DNA of 64,000 bases, from assembly GCA_014650415.1 (NCBI GenBank), contig BMUX01000018.1, forward strand, positions 124,001 to 188,000. The letters are read 5' to 3'. The DNA is from Streptomyces spiroverticillatus. GTDB lineage: Bacteria; Actinomycetota; Actinomycetes; Streptomycetales; Streptomycetaceae. Position numbers and translations under genes: made by a program. Below, in pieces: positions 1 to 6,430 of the stretch (position 1 is its first letter; each line of letters opens with the position of its first letter). The notes below the pieces were generated by a model. That model was not told the origin of the DNA and made no database searches. It saw only the letters and a list, made by a program, of their open reading frames with translations.

Positions 1-1
1 C

Positions 2-88
2 GCCCGCGTGATGACCCTCTACGAGGGCACCAGCCAGATCCAGAAGCTGGTCATCGGCCGTGCGCTGACGGGGGTTTCGGCCTTCTGA
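2..88 (+). CDS. Acyl-CoA dehydrogenase, C-terminal end only (partial)
   Basis: Only the last 28 codons are inside the window. They read in frame to TGA at 86-88 and contain YEGTSQIQ, the C-terminal motif of classical acyl-CoA dehydrogenases whose Glu is usually the catalytic base, followed by the typical RALTG-like tail. The enzyme would perform FAD-dependent alpha,beta-dehydrogenation of an acyl-CoA. The nearby MaoC hydratase and TetR regulator fit a beta-oxidation setting. The substrate cannot be judged from this piece. Confidence 0.85.
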   Translation, partial: ARVMTLYEGTSQIQKLVIGRALTGVSAF

Positions 89-168
89 AGTGGCCCCGGG
101 CCGTCTGAGTACGTTTCTGAGTACGCGTACGGATGGGAGCCCGGAGTGATCCGGGTCACCCTGTCCGC

Positions 169-456
169 ATGAGCGACACACAGGTCAAGCAGCAGAACAC
201 CGGGGCCTACTACGCCCAGGCCATCGCCTCCTTCGCCGTCGCGCTCGGCGCCGTCACCATCGGCATCTTCTACCTGGATGCCAGCGGCTGGGTGCGCGCC
301 TTCCTCGCCATCGCCGTCCTCTACCTGACCACCTCCTCCTTCACCCTCGCCAAGGTGATCCGCGACAAGCAGGAGGCCGGGCAGATCGTCAGCCGGGTCG
401 ACCAGGCGCGGCTGGAGAAGCTGCTCGCCGAGCACGACCCCTTCCAGAAGCTCTAG
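169..456 (+). CDS. YiaA/YiaB-family small inner-membrane protein
   Basis: This is a 95-residue protein with a short polar N-terminus, two hydrophobic segments at about residues 16-38 and 42-60, and a charged C-terminal tail (VIRDKQEAG...LEKLLAEHDP). The size and two-helix hairpin fit the YiaA/YiaB family of small membrane proteins of unknown function. I chose ATG at 169 because it gives the usual MSDT-like start; an in-frame ATG at 133 would add 12 residues that do not look conserved. It lies 80 nt after the acyl-CoA dehydrogenase stop. Confidence 0.7.
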   Translation: MSDTQVKQQNTGAYYAQAIASFAVALGAVTIGIFYLDASGWVRAFLAIAVLYLTTSSFTLAKVIRDKQEAGQIVSRVDQARLEKLLAEHDPFQKL

Positions 457-516
457 ACGGACTGCCCGGAAGCTCCGGGTCGCCCAGAGGCTCTGGGCCG
501 CACTCCGCCCCGCACG

Positions 517-536
517 CTAAGCGCTTGCTCAGTACT
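517..536. promoter_or_regulatory. Candidate TetR operator upstream of the 583 regulator
   Basis: The sequence CTAAGCGCTTGCTCAGTACT lies 47 nt before the chosen TetR start. Fourteen of fifteen positions of its core TAAGCGCTTGCTCAG recur at 1790-1804, upstream of the MaoC gene (C/T difference at one base). The core resembles CAAGCGCTTG-like sites known for TetR-family lipid regulators such as KstR2. Binding by the neighbouring TetR protein is inference. Confidence 0.55.
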
Positions 537-582
537 GCGGGGTATGGTGTGCGTCCTGCTGTACGGACGGAAGAGGTGCGCG

Positions 583-1227
583 ATGAGCACGGCGCAGGAC
601 GCGGAGGGCACCGCCGAGGGCGGGACGAACGAGGCATCCGCCTGGGGCGAGGTCGCCCCGGAGGCGGCCAGGAGACTGCTCGTCGCCGCCGTCGGAGCCT
701 TCGCCGAGCGCGGCTACCACGCCACCACCACCCGCGACATCGCGGGCCGCGCCGGCATGAGCCCGGCCGCGCTCTACATCCACTACAAGACCAAGGAAGA
801 ACTGCTCCACCGGATCAGCCGCATCGGCCACGACAAGGCCCTGCGCATCCTGGAGACCGCCGCCGACGGCGACGGCACCGCCGCCGAACGCCTCGCGGAC
901 GCCGTCGTCACCTTCGTACGGTGGCACGCCGCGCACCACACCACCGCGCGTGTCGTGCAGTACGAACTGGACGCGCTCGGCGAGGAGCACCGCGCGGAGA
1001 TCGTGGAACTGCGCCGCCGCAGCGACGCCGCCGTGCGCCGCATCATCAACGACGGCGTGAGGTCGGGGGAGTTCGACGTCCCCGACGTGCCGGGCACCAC
1101 GCTCGCCGTGCTGTCGCTGTGCATCGACGTGGCCCGCTGGTTCAACGTGGAGGGACGGCGCACCCCCGACGAGGTCGGCGCGCTGTACGCCGACCTCGTG
1201 CTGCGGATGGTGACGGCCGCCCCGTAG
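583..1227 (+). CDS. TetR/AcrR-family transcriptional regulator
   Basis: This 214-residue protein has a disordered acidic N-terminus, a TetR helix-turn-helix at about residues 45-66 (TTRDIAGRAGMSPAALYIHY) and an all-helical ligand domain. I preferred ATG at 583 over ATG at 544 because AAGAGG at 571-576 gives a ribosome site at normal spacing and the longer form only adds MVCVLLYGRKRCA. It faces the MaoC gene tail to tail. The operator-like motif before its own gene also precedes maoC, so it probably represses both and is released by an acyl-CoA or related ligand. That last point is inference. Confidence 0.88.
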   Translation: MSTAQDAEGTAEGGTNEASAWGEVAPEAARRLLVAAVGAFAERGYHATTTRDIAGRAGMSPAALYIHYKTKEELLHRISRIGHDKALRILETAADGDGTAAERLADAVVTFVRWHAAHHTTARVVQYELDALGEEHRAEIVELRRRSDAAVRRIINDGVRSGEFDVPDVPGTTLAVLSLCIDVARWFNVEGRRTPDEVGALYADLVLRMVTAAP

Positions 1228-1230
1228 GAG

Positions 1231-1293
1231 GTGGCTGCCGCTCCGCAGGGGGTGGCTGCCGCTCCGCAGGGGGTGGCTGCCGCTCCGCGGGTG
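1231..1293. repeat. 21-bp tandem repeat between convergent genes
   Basis: About three copies of GTGGCTGCCGCTCCGCAGGGG repeat with a 21-bp period from 1231. The third copy is slightly shortened and a partial fourth copy (GTGGCTCAG) runs into the end of the MaoC gene. The repeat fills the whole gap between the TetR stop and the MaoC stop, where a terminator would be expected. No role is visible beyond possible slippage-driven length variation. Confidence 0.85.
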
Positions 1294-1295
1294 GC

Positions 1296-1757
1296 TCAGA
1301 AGTAGTAGCGCGAGATCGACTCCGCCACGCACGCCGGCTTCGCGCCGCCCTCGATCTCGACCGTCACCTTCGCCGTCACCTGCACACCGCCACCGGCCTC
1401 GGTCACCTCGGTCAGCACCGCCGTGGCGCGCAGCCGCGAACCCACCGGCACCGGCGACGGGAAGCGCACCTTGCCGGTGCCGTAGTTGATGCCCATCTTC
1501 ATGCCCTCGACCCGCATCACCTGCGGCACGAAAAGAGGCAACAGCGACAGCGTCAGGTACCCGTGCGCGATGGTCTTCCCGAACGGGCCCTGGGCGGCGC
1601 GCTCCGGGTCCACGTGGATCCACTGGTGGTCGCCCGTCGCGTCGGCGAACAGGTCGATCCGCTTCTGGTCGATCTCCAGCCACTCACTGTGGCCCAACTG
1701 CTCGCCGACGCCGGCGCTCAGTTCCTCGGCGGACGTGAAGATCCTCGGCTCGGTCAT
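1296..1757 (-). CDS. MaoC-like (R)-specific enoyl-CoA hydratase
   Basis: This 153-residue protein has the hydratase-2 motif FADATGDHQWIH at about residues 37-48, whose Asp and His form the catalytic pair, and it continues as a single hot-dog fold. Enzymes of this family hydrate trans-2-enoyl-CoA to (R)-3-hydroxyacyl-CoA, or act on related thioesters. The length fits single-domain MaoC proteins. ATG at 1757 begins MTEPRIF. The divergent promoter gap to soxR holds the second copy of the TAAGCGYTTGCTCAG motif, pointing to control by the TetR at 583-1227. Confidence 0.87.
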   Translation of the reverse strand: MTEPRIFTSAEELSAGVGEQLGHSEWLEIDQKRIDLFADATGDHQWIHVDPERAAQGPFGKTIAHGYLTLSLLPLFVPQVMRVEGMKMGINYGTGKVRFPSPVPVGSRLRATAVLTEVTEAGGGVQVTAKVTVEIEGGAKPACVAESISRYYF

Positions 1758-1788
1758 TCCTGTGCTCCCTCGCTGCTCACGCACTTGA

Positions 1789-1806
1789 TTAAGCGTTTGC
1801 TCAGCA
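1789..1806. promoter_or_regulatory. Second copy of the candidate TetR operator, upstream of maoC
   Basis: TTAAGCGTTTGCTCAGCA starts 31 nt upstream of the MaoC start on the minus strand and matches the 517-536 site through TAAGCG[C/T]TTGCTCAG. It lies in the gap between divergent MaoC and SoxR genes, so it could in principle affect both. The match to the site before the nearby TetR gene is seen directly; binding is inferred. Confidence 0.55.
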
Positions 1807-1856
1807 TGATTGGGCCCCTGTGTCCCTGTCAACGGAAGTCCATTAGGGTTCGCGGA

Positions 1857-2321
1857 GTGCCGCAGATTCCAGTGAAGGTCCACGAACTCACCGTCGGTCA
1901 GTTGTCCGCGCGCAGCGGCGCCGCCGTGTCCGCCCTGCACTTCTACGAGGCCAAGGGCCTGATCAGCAGCCGTCGCACCTCCGGCAACCAACGCCGGTAC
2001 GGGCGCGACGCGTTGCGTCGGGTCGCCTTCGTGCGTGCCGCCCAGCGCGTCGGCATCCCGCTGGCCACCATCCGCGACGCGCTGGCCGAACTCCCCGAGG
2101 AGCGCACCCCCACCCGCGAGGACTGGGCCCGCCTCTCGGAGAACTGGCGCTCCGAACTCGACGCCCGCATCAAGCAGTTGGGCAGGCTGCGCGACCACCT
2201 CACCGACTGCATCGGCTGCGGCTGTCTGTCGCTGGAGACCTGCGTGCTGTCCAACCCGGACGACGTCATCGGCGAGCAGATCTCGGGTTCCCGTCTGATG
2301 GGCGAGAAGAGGAAGGGCTGA
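1857..2321 (+). CDS. soxR: Redox-sensing MerR-family regulator SoxR
   Basis: This 154-residue regulator has a MerR-type winged helix at the N-terminus (LTVGQLSARSGAAVSALHFYE), a dimerisation helix, and the SoxR [2Fe-2S] cluster motif C-x2-C-x-C-x5-C at Cys118, 121, 123 and 129. SoxR responds to redox-cycling compounds; in Streptomyces it answers to the organism's own pigments rather than driving a SoxS cascade. I chose GTG at 1857 because the protein then starts VPQIPVKVHELTVG, matching the Streptomyces N-terminus as I remember it. No SoxR-box target is evident next to it. Confidence 0.93.
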   Translation: MPQIPVKVHELTVGQLSARSGAAVSALHFYEAKGLISSRRTSGNQRRYGRDALRRVAFVRAAQRVGIPLATIRDALAELPEERTPTREDWARLSENWRSELDARIKQLGRLRDHLTDCIGCGCLSLETCVLSNPDDVIGEQISGSRLMGEKRKG

Positions 2322-2356
2322 CGCCCGAGGCCGCGCCCAGCGCCCGAGGCCGCGTG

Positions 2357-2431
2357 CGGAGTCCCAGTACGGAGTTCCAGTACGGAGTCCCAGTACGGAG
2401 TTCCAGTGCGGAGTCCCCGTACGGAGTCCAA
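2357..2431. repeat. 13-bp tandem repeat, nearly six copies
   Basis: The unit CGGAGTCCCAGTA repeats head to tail six times at 2357, 2370, 2383, 2396, 2409 and 2422 (the last one truncated), alternating between GTCCC and GTTCC variants. It sits between the soxR stop and the PhyH-type gene, just after two copies of CGCCCGAGGCCGCG at 2323 and 2341. The 13-bp period is not a multiple of the helical turn, so a set of protein sites on one DNA face is unlikely. Slippage is the simplest origin. Confidence 0.9.
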
Positions 2432-2478
2432 GCGGCGGGCCCTTTCGTCCATGTACGTCCGGGCCCGCCCTCGCAAGC

Positions 2479-3384
2479 ATGGGGTGCATGTCGCACGCCA
2501 CCGCCGTCACCGCACCGGCGCACCAGGACCTGACCTCCAACGGCTACACCCTCGACCCCGCCCCGCACCGGCTCGGCCGCCTCGCACCGGTGCCGGACGC
2601 CGAGCGCGACGACCTGACCGCCCTGCGGGCCCGGTTCAACCGTGAGGGCTACCTCTACCTCCCGGGCTTCTTCCGGCCGGACGTGGTGCGGGAGTTCCGC
2701 CGCCACTACTTCACCGAGACCGCCCGCAGCGGTCTGACGCGCGAGGGCACCGACCCCGGTGACGGCATCGCCGCACCCGACCAGAGCGGCTTCGACCGGG
2801 CGGCGTTCCGCACCGCCCTGTTCCGGGGCGTCGTACCGGGACCGGAGTACGAGGCGCTGTGCCGCCGCCCCGAACTCGTCGCGTTCTACCGGTGGTTCCT
2901 GGGCGCCCCCGAGGTCCACCTGCACCGGCGCAAGATCATCCGGCATGGGCTGCCCGGCGAGTCCGGCATCGGCACCGCCACCCAGGCCCACTACGACCTG
3001 GTCTACCTGCGCGAGGGCACCGAACGCGTCCTCTCCAGCTGGATCCCGCTCGGCGACTGCCCGCTGGCCCGGGGCGGCCTGGTCTACCTGGAGCGCAGCC
3101 ACCACCGGGTGCGGGCGCAGGAGGAGGCGGGGCTGCTGCGCCGCCCCGCCTCCCTCACCGCCGACCTGCCCTCGCTCGCCGAGGAGCACGACACCCGGTG
3201 GCTGGTCACCGACTACGCGGCCGGCGACATGGTCGTCCACTCCCCGTACCTGGTGCACGCCTCCCTCGACAACCGGGACCCGGACGGCGTGATGCGGCTG
3301 TCCACGGACATCCGCTACCAGTCGGCCGCCGACCCGATCGACGCCCGCTGGCAGAACCACTGGCACCTCGACGACGGCCTCTGA
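2479..3384 (+). CDS. Phytanoyl-CoA dioxygenase (PhyH)-family Fe(II)/2-oxoglutarate oxygenase
   Basis: The protein has 301 residues. The metal-binding HxD is visible as His171-Asp173 (QAHYDLVYL), the distal His is probably His260 (SPYLVHAS) and the 2-oxoglutarate-binding Arg is Arg273. PhyH enzymes hydroxylate small molecules or CoA esters using iron, oxygen and 2-oxoglutarate; the substrate here is unknown. No strong ribosome site precedes ATG at 2479 or the in-frame ATG at 2488, so the start is uncertain by three codons. It stands alone between soxR and a convergent RNA ligase gene. Confidence 0.82.
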   Translation: MGCMSHATAVTAPAHQDLTSNGYTLDPAPHRLGRLAPVPDAERDDLTALRARFNREGYLYLPGFFRPDVVREFRRHYFTETARSGLTREGTDPGDGIAAPDQSGFDRAAFRTALFRGVVPGPEYEALCRRPELVAFYRWFLGAPEVHLHRRKIIRHGLPGESGIGTATQAHYDLVYLREGTERVLSSWIPLGDCPLARGGLVYLERSHHRVRAQEEAGLLRRPASLTADLPSLAEEHDTRWLVTDYAAGDMVVHSPYLVHASLDNRDPDGVMRLSTDIRYQSAADPIDARWQNHWHLDDGL

Positions 3385-3397
3385 GCCGCGGTCGGCT

Positions 3398-4474
3398 CTA
3401 CTCGAACTCGGTGCCGCCCTTGCGCGTCAGGTACGCCGGGCTGACCGCCTTCGCGACGGCCCGGCCGCCCACCACAGGGCTGTGCCGCTCCACCGCCGGG
3501 CGGATCACCACACCCTCGCGCAGGTGCAGCTCCCGCCCGGAGACGGTCTCCCGGCCGCTCGCCAGCTCCAGCACCTTCGACACGTCGTACGGGCCCGCGT
3601 ACAGCATCGGGACCATCGGCAGCCGCCCCTCCAGCAGCTCCGCGAACTCGGCCGCGTCCAGCCACCTGACCTGCCCGTCCACGTCCACCGACACGTCGAA
3701 CGCGGCGTAACCCAGGTTCAGCGAGCGGCCGTCGGCCCCATACGCCAGGTCCTGCACGCCCGCCCCGTACACCTCGCCGAAGATCCCCACCCGGCGTGCG
3801 CCCAGCTTCTCGGCGAGGGCCGCCGCGACGGCGGGCACCTGGTGCCCGGTGACCGCGCGCCAGTACAGATTGCGCTCGGCCTCCTTCAGCGCCAGGCCGC
3901 GTGCGCCGAAGCCCTTCGAGGACACGTACACCCGCTCCTCGTCCGCGACGTACGTCACCAGGCAGGCGGTGCCGTGCAGCTTCTCGGTGAGGACGACCTC
4001 CTCGCCCGGCTCGAAGATCTGCGGGTACCGGTGCAGGTTCTCGATGTCGACCCAGGGCAGCAGCTCCGGCGCGCGCTCCACCTCGCCGTTCATGGTGGGC
4101 GGGATCGGCGGCACCCACTTGGTGATGCCCAGCAGCTCCGCGAAGTCGGTGCCGTCGTCGGCGGCGGCGACCAGATCCACCCCCTCCAGGGCGCTCGGCC
4201 TGCACACCAGGCCCTGCGACACCTCGCCGCGCAGGCGCACCGCCTTGACCCGGTTGGCGGCCTTGCCCGCGAGCCTGCCGGTCAGGCCCAACTCCTCGAT
4301 CAGGGCGTCCGGGAGCACGGACTGCTCGGGTATGTAGAGGGCTGCCTCGCCGGACCGGTACGCGCCCTTGGCGACGACCGCGCGGTAGAGCCCGACCTGG
4401 GCCAGCTCCAGCGCGTCCGCGTTCGGGTGCTCGTGGACGGTCAGTACTTCGGCGGTGACTCGCAGCGTCGACAT
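3398..4474 (-). CDS. ATP-dependent RNA ligase of the DraRnl (Rnl5) type
   Basis: The 358-residue protein has an N-terminal OB-like domain (residues 1-120) and a nucleotidyltransferase domain. Motif I is TEKLHGT, placing the adenylated lysine at Lys165, the position I recall for Deinococcus radiodurans DraRnl. Further motifs follow (GIFGEVYG, LREGVVIRP, VAKAVSPAYL). DraRnl-type enzymes seal 3'-OH/5'-PO4 ends in nicked RNA duplexes. No partner repair gene (kinase/phosphatase, methyltransferase) is nearby; the next gene upstream on this strand is a BKACE protein 68 nt away. ATG at 4474 begins MSTLRVTAEV. Confidence 0.85.
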   Translation of the reverse strand: MSTLRVTAEVLTVHEHPNADALELAQVGLYRAVVAKGAYRSGEAALYIPEQSVLPDALIEELGLTGRLAGKAANRVKAVRLRGEVSQGLVCRPSALEGVDLVAAADDGTDFAELLGITKWVPPIPPTMNGEVERAPELLPWVDIENLHRYPQIFEPGEEVVLTEKLHGTACLVTYVADEERVYVSSKGFGARGLALKEAERNLYWRAVTGHQVPAVAAALAEKLGARRVGIFGEVYGAGVQDLAYGADGRSLNLGYAAFDVSVDVDGQVRWLDAAEFAELLEGRLPMVPMLYAGPYDVSKVLELASGRETVSGRELHLREGVVIRPAVERHSPVVGGRAVAKAVSPAYLTRKGGTEFE

Positions 4475-4542
4475 GTCGGCGCCCCCTAAAGATCGTGATG
4501 TGGTGAACTCGTCAACTTGCTGGACGAGCACCCACTGTGCGG

Positions 4543-5307
4543 TCAGCCCACCTCCACCGGCCACCGAATATCGCGGGCGGCGCTGACCAGTTGGGCGTTG
4601 GACTTTGCCTGCCGGCCGTCGGGCAGCAGCAGGGTGTCCTCCAGGCCGATGCGGGTGGCCAGACCCAGGCGTCTCGCGAGCGCCAGCACCGGCCAGGCCC
4701 CGCCGTCCTCGCCGTGCAGCAGCATCGGAGCCCCGCACACCTCGCCCTTGTCGCCCACCGCACCCCGCCGCGAGAGGTCGGCCAGGAACTGGAGCGCGGA
4801 GTCCTCCGCGGTGAGCGGATCGGGGTCGGTCACCTCCACCAGCACCCGCAACGACCGCTTCGCCAGCGGGGACTCCAGGAAGCGCTCCATGCCGTCCGTG
4901 CCGGACCACAGCCCGGACTCGACGGCCACACCGCGCGCCAGCAGCGCCCCGGCGACCTCCTCGGCACCCGGCTCGTGCCAGTTCACCGAGGCGTGGTCGG
5001 GCAGCACCGTCCAGGACGCGATGCGCTCGATGCGGCGCTGCGGCTCGGGCTCCGTCCAGGCGCCGGTCGTCACGCCGACGGGGACGTCCACCACGTCCCG
5101 GATCGCGGTCAGGGTGGTAGCGAGGACGCGGGGCGACAGGGTGTCGTCGCCGCACGGCGTCTTCGGGTGCACATGCACCTCACGGGCCCCGGCGGCCACC
5201 GCGGCGGCGGCTGACCGGGCCATGGCGTCCGGCGACACGGGAACGGCGGCTCCGTCGCCGGGACCGCGCTGACCGTTCACACAGACCTGAATCAAGGGCT
5301 CGACCAT
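4543..5307 (-). CDS. BKACE-type (3-keto-5-aminohexanoate cleavage) family protein
   Basis: The 254-residue TIM-barrel protein carries the zinc-binding HxH at His45-His47 (EVHVHPKTPCG), a later HGED segment and the GLEDTLLLPDG active-site loop typical of beta-keto acid cleavage enzymes. These condense a beta-keto acid with acetyl-CoA to give acetoacetate and a new CoA ester. It is a little shorter than the usual 270-300 residues. Start ATG 5307 (MVEPLIQVCV) is preferred; ATG at 5337 would add ten residues, and neither has a clear ribosome site. The substrate is unknown. Confidence 0.8.
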   Translation of the reverse strand: MVEPLIQVCVNGQRGPGDGAAVPVSPDAMARSAAAAVAAGAREVHVHPKTPCGDDTLSPRVLATTLTAIRDVVDVPVGVTTGAWTEPEPQRRIERIASWTVLPDHASVNWHEPGAEEVAGALLARGVAVESGLWSGTDGMERFLESPLAKRSLRVLVEVTDPDPLTAEDSALQFLADLSRRGAVGDKGEVCGAPMLLHGEDGGAWPVLALARRLGLATRIGLEDTLLLPDGRQAKSNAQLVSAARDIRWPVEVG

Positions 5308-5511
5308 GCATTCGATGGTGACACCCGGTACTGACATTCAGCCATGCACTGAGCATTCGCACGGTTGTCGCGCGGAAACCCTCGCAGGGACTCCGGTACG
5401 GATACGTGGGTCACACGCACGCGCGGTACGGACGTGGGGGGTGTGAGCACGGGCGGTACGGACACGGGGGACGCGGCGCCCCAGGGAGCACTTCCGCCGC
5501 GCCCCGCGCGC

Positions 5512-6123
5512 TCACGCCACTGACGCCAGTTCCTTGCGCCGCACCCTCTTGGCCCGGGCCAGTGCCTCGGGCGTCAGGACGGGCTGCGGCACCAGAATTC
5601 CGCATCCCGTGCAGACCGGCCCGAACCACGGCTCGTGGACCAGGTCCTGCTTCCAGACGATCCGGCTCGACGCACACACCGGACAGTGCTCGCCGGGTTC
5701 CGACTCCAGAGCGGAGATCAGCCCGCGCAGCACCTCTGCCAGCGAAGCCGCCGGATGGGCCGCCGGATCGTCGCACCACGCGACCCCGAAACCGCCCCAG
5801 GTCCGCCGGTGCCAGTCGTCGAAGGAGCCCGGCCGCCGCAGCCCGTCGTGCTTCTCGCGCTTGCGGCGCTTCGCGAACTCCACTTCGTACGCGAGCCAGA
5901 CGGCCCGCGCCTCCTCCAGTTCCTCCAGTGCGGCCACCAACCGCACCGGGTCGGGCGCCCTGTCCTCCGGACCGAACCCGTGCCGGGTGCACAGGTGGTC
6001 CCAGGTCGCCCTGTGCCCGTAAGGGGCGAACCTCTCCAGACACTTGCGGAGCGAATAGCGTCGCAACGCAAGATCACACCTCGGGTCACGGACCTGTCTC
6101 GCGAGACTCCGAAAACCGGCCAT
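5512..6123 (-). CDS. Conserved hypothetical protein with C-terminal zinc ribbon
   Basis: I do not recognise a named family for this 203-residue protein. It has a basic, helical N-terminal half rich in Trp and Arg (for example YEVEFAKRRKREKHDGLRR), then a CxxC pair of pairs at Cys147/150 and Cys171/174 (CPVC and CTGC) that forms a likely zinc ribbon. A basic tail follows. No signal peptide or membrane segment is present. I chose ATG at 6123 (MAGFRSLARQ); the frame stays open further upstream but without conserved-looking sequence. It stands alone. Confidence 0.6.
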   Translation of the reverse strand: MAGFRSLARQVRDPRCDLALRRYSLRKCLERFAPYGHRATWDHLCTRHGFGPEDRAPDPVRLVAALEELEEARAVWLAYEVEFAKRRKREKHDGLRRPGSFDDWHRRTWGGFGVAWCDDPAAHPAASLAEVLRGLISALESEPGEHCPVCASSRIVWKQDLVHEPWFGPVCTGCGILVPQPVLTPEALARAKRVRRKELASVA

Positions 6124-6430
6124 CGCACTGCCACCTCCGTCGCTGGTACTTCGGCGTCGATGAATGGACGTACGGGTGCCCGTTTCGGCTCCATCGAAAA
6201 TCCGATGGGCCCCATCAGGGATCAATTGGTCCCGTTTCGCACGGATCTCTCCCGTCCCTGTCCACTCCTCCGTCACGCAAGGTCCACGCCTTCTTGCTCG
6301 AACGCTTCACTCGAAAGGGTGAAGAAGAGGGAAAGGTGAGGGGTGTTCACCTTCTTCGGGTCCTCTGCGGGGTTAACCGCCGGTAACCTCCGGCGCACCG
6401 CTTCCCCCGAGGAGCTCCCGAGGAGCACGC
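6124..6430. promoter_or_regulatory. 307-bp intergenic region upstream of the broken acylase gene
   Basis: This is the divergent gap between the zinc-ribbon gene and the acylase pseudogene, with no credible coding frame. It contains the imperfect palindrome GGTTAACCGCCGGTAACC at 6371-6388, a possible operator, and an inverted repeat AAGGTGA/TCACCTT at 6333-6339 and 6347-6353 inside a purine-rich run. GAGGAGC at 6420-6425 is the ribosome site for ATG 6431. I see no clear sigma-factor consensus. Confidence 0.45.

Noticed and set aside
1231..1293. CRISPR-like repeat array
   Set aside because: Units are contiguous with no spacers, and no cas genes are nearby. It is a simple tandem repeat, as are 2357-2431 and 40524-40631.
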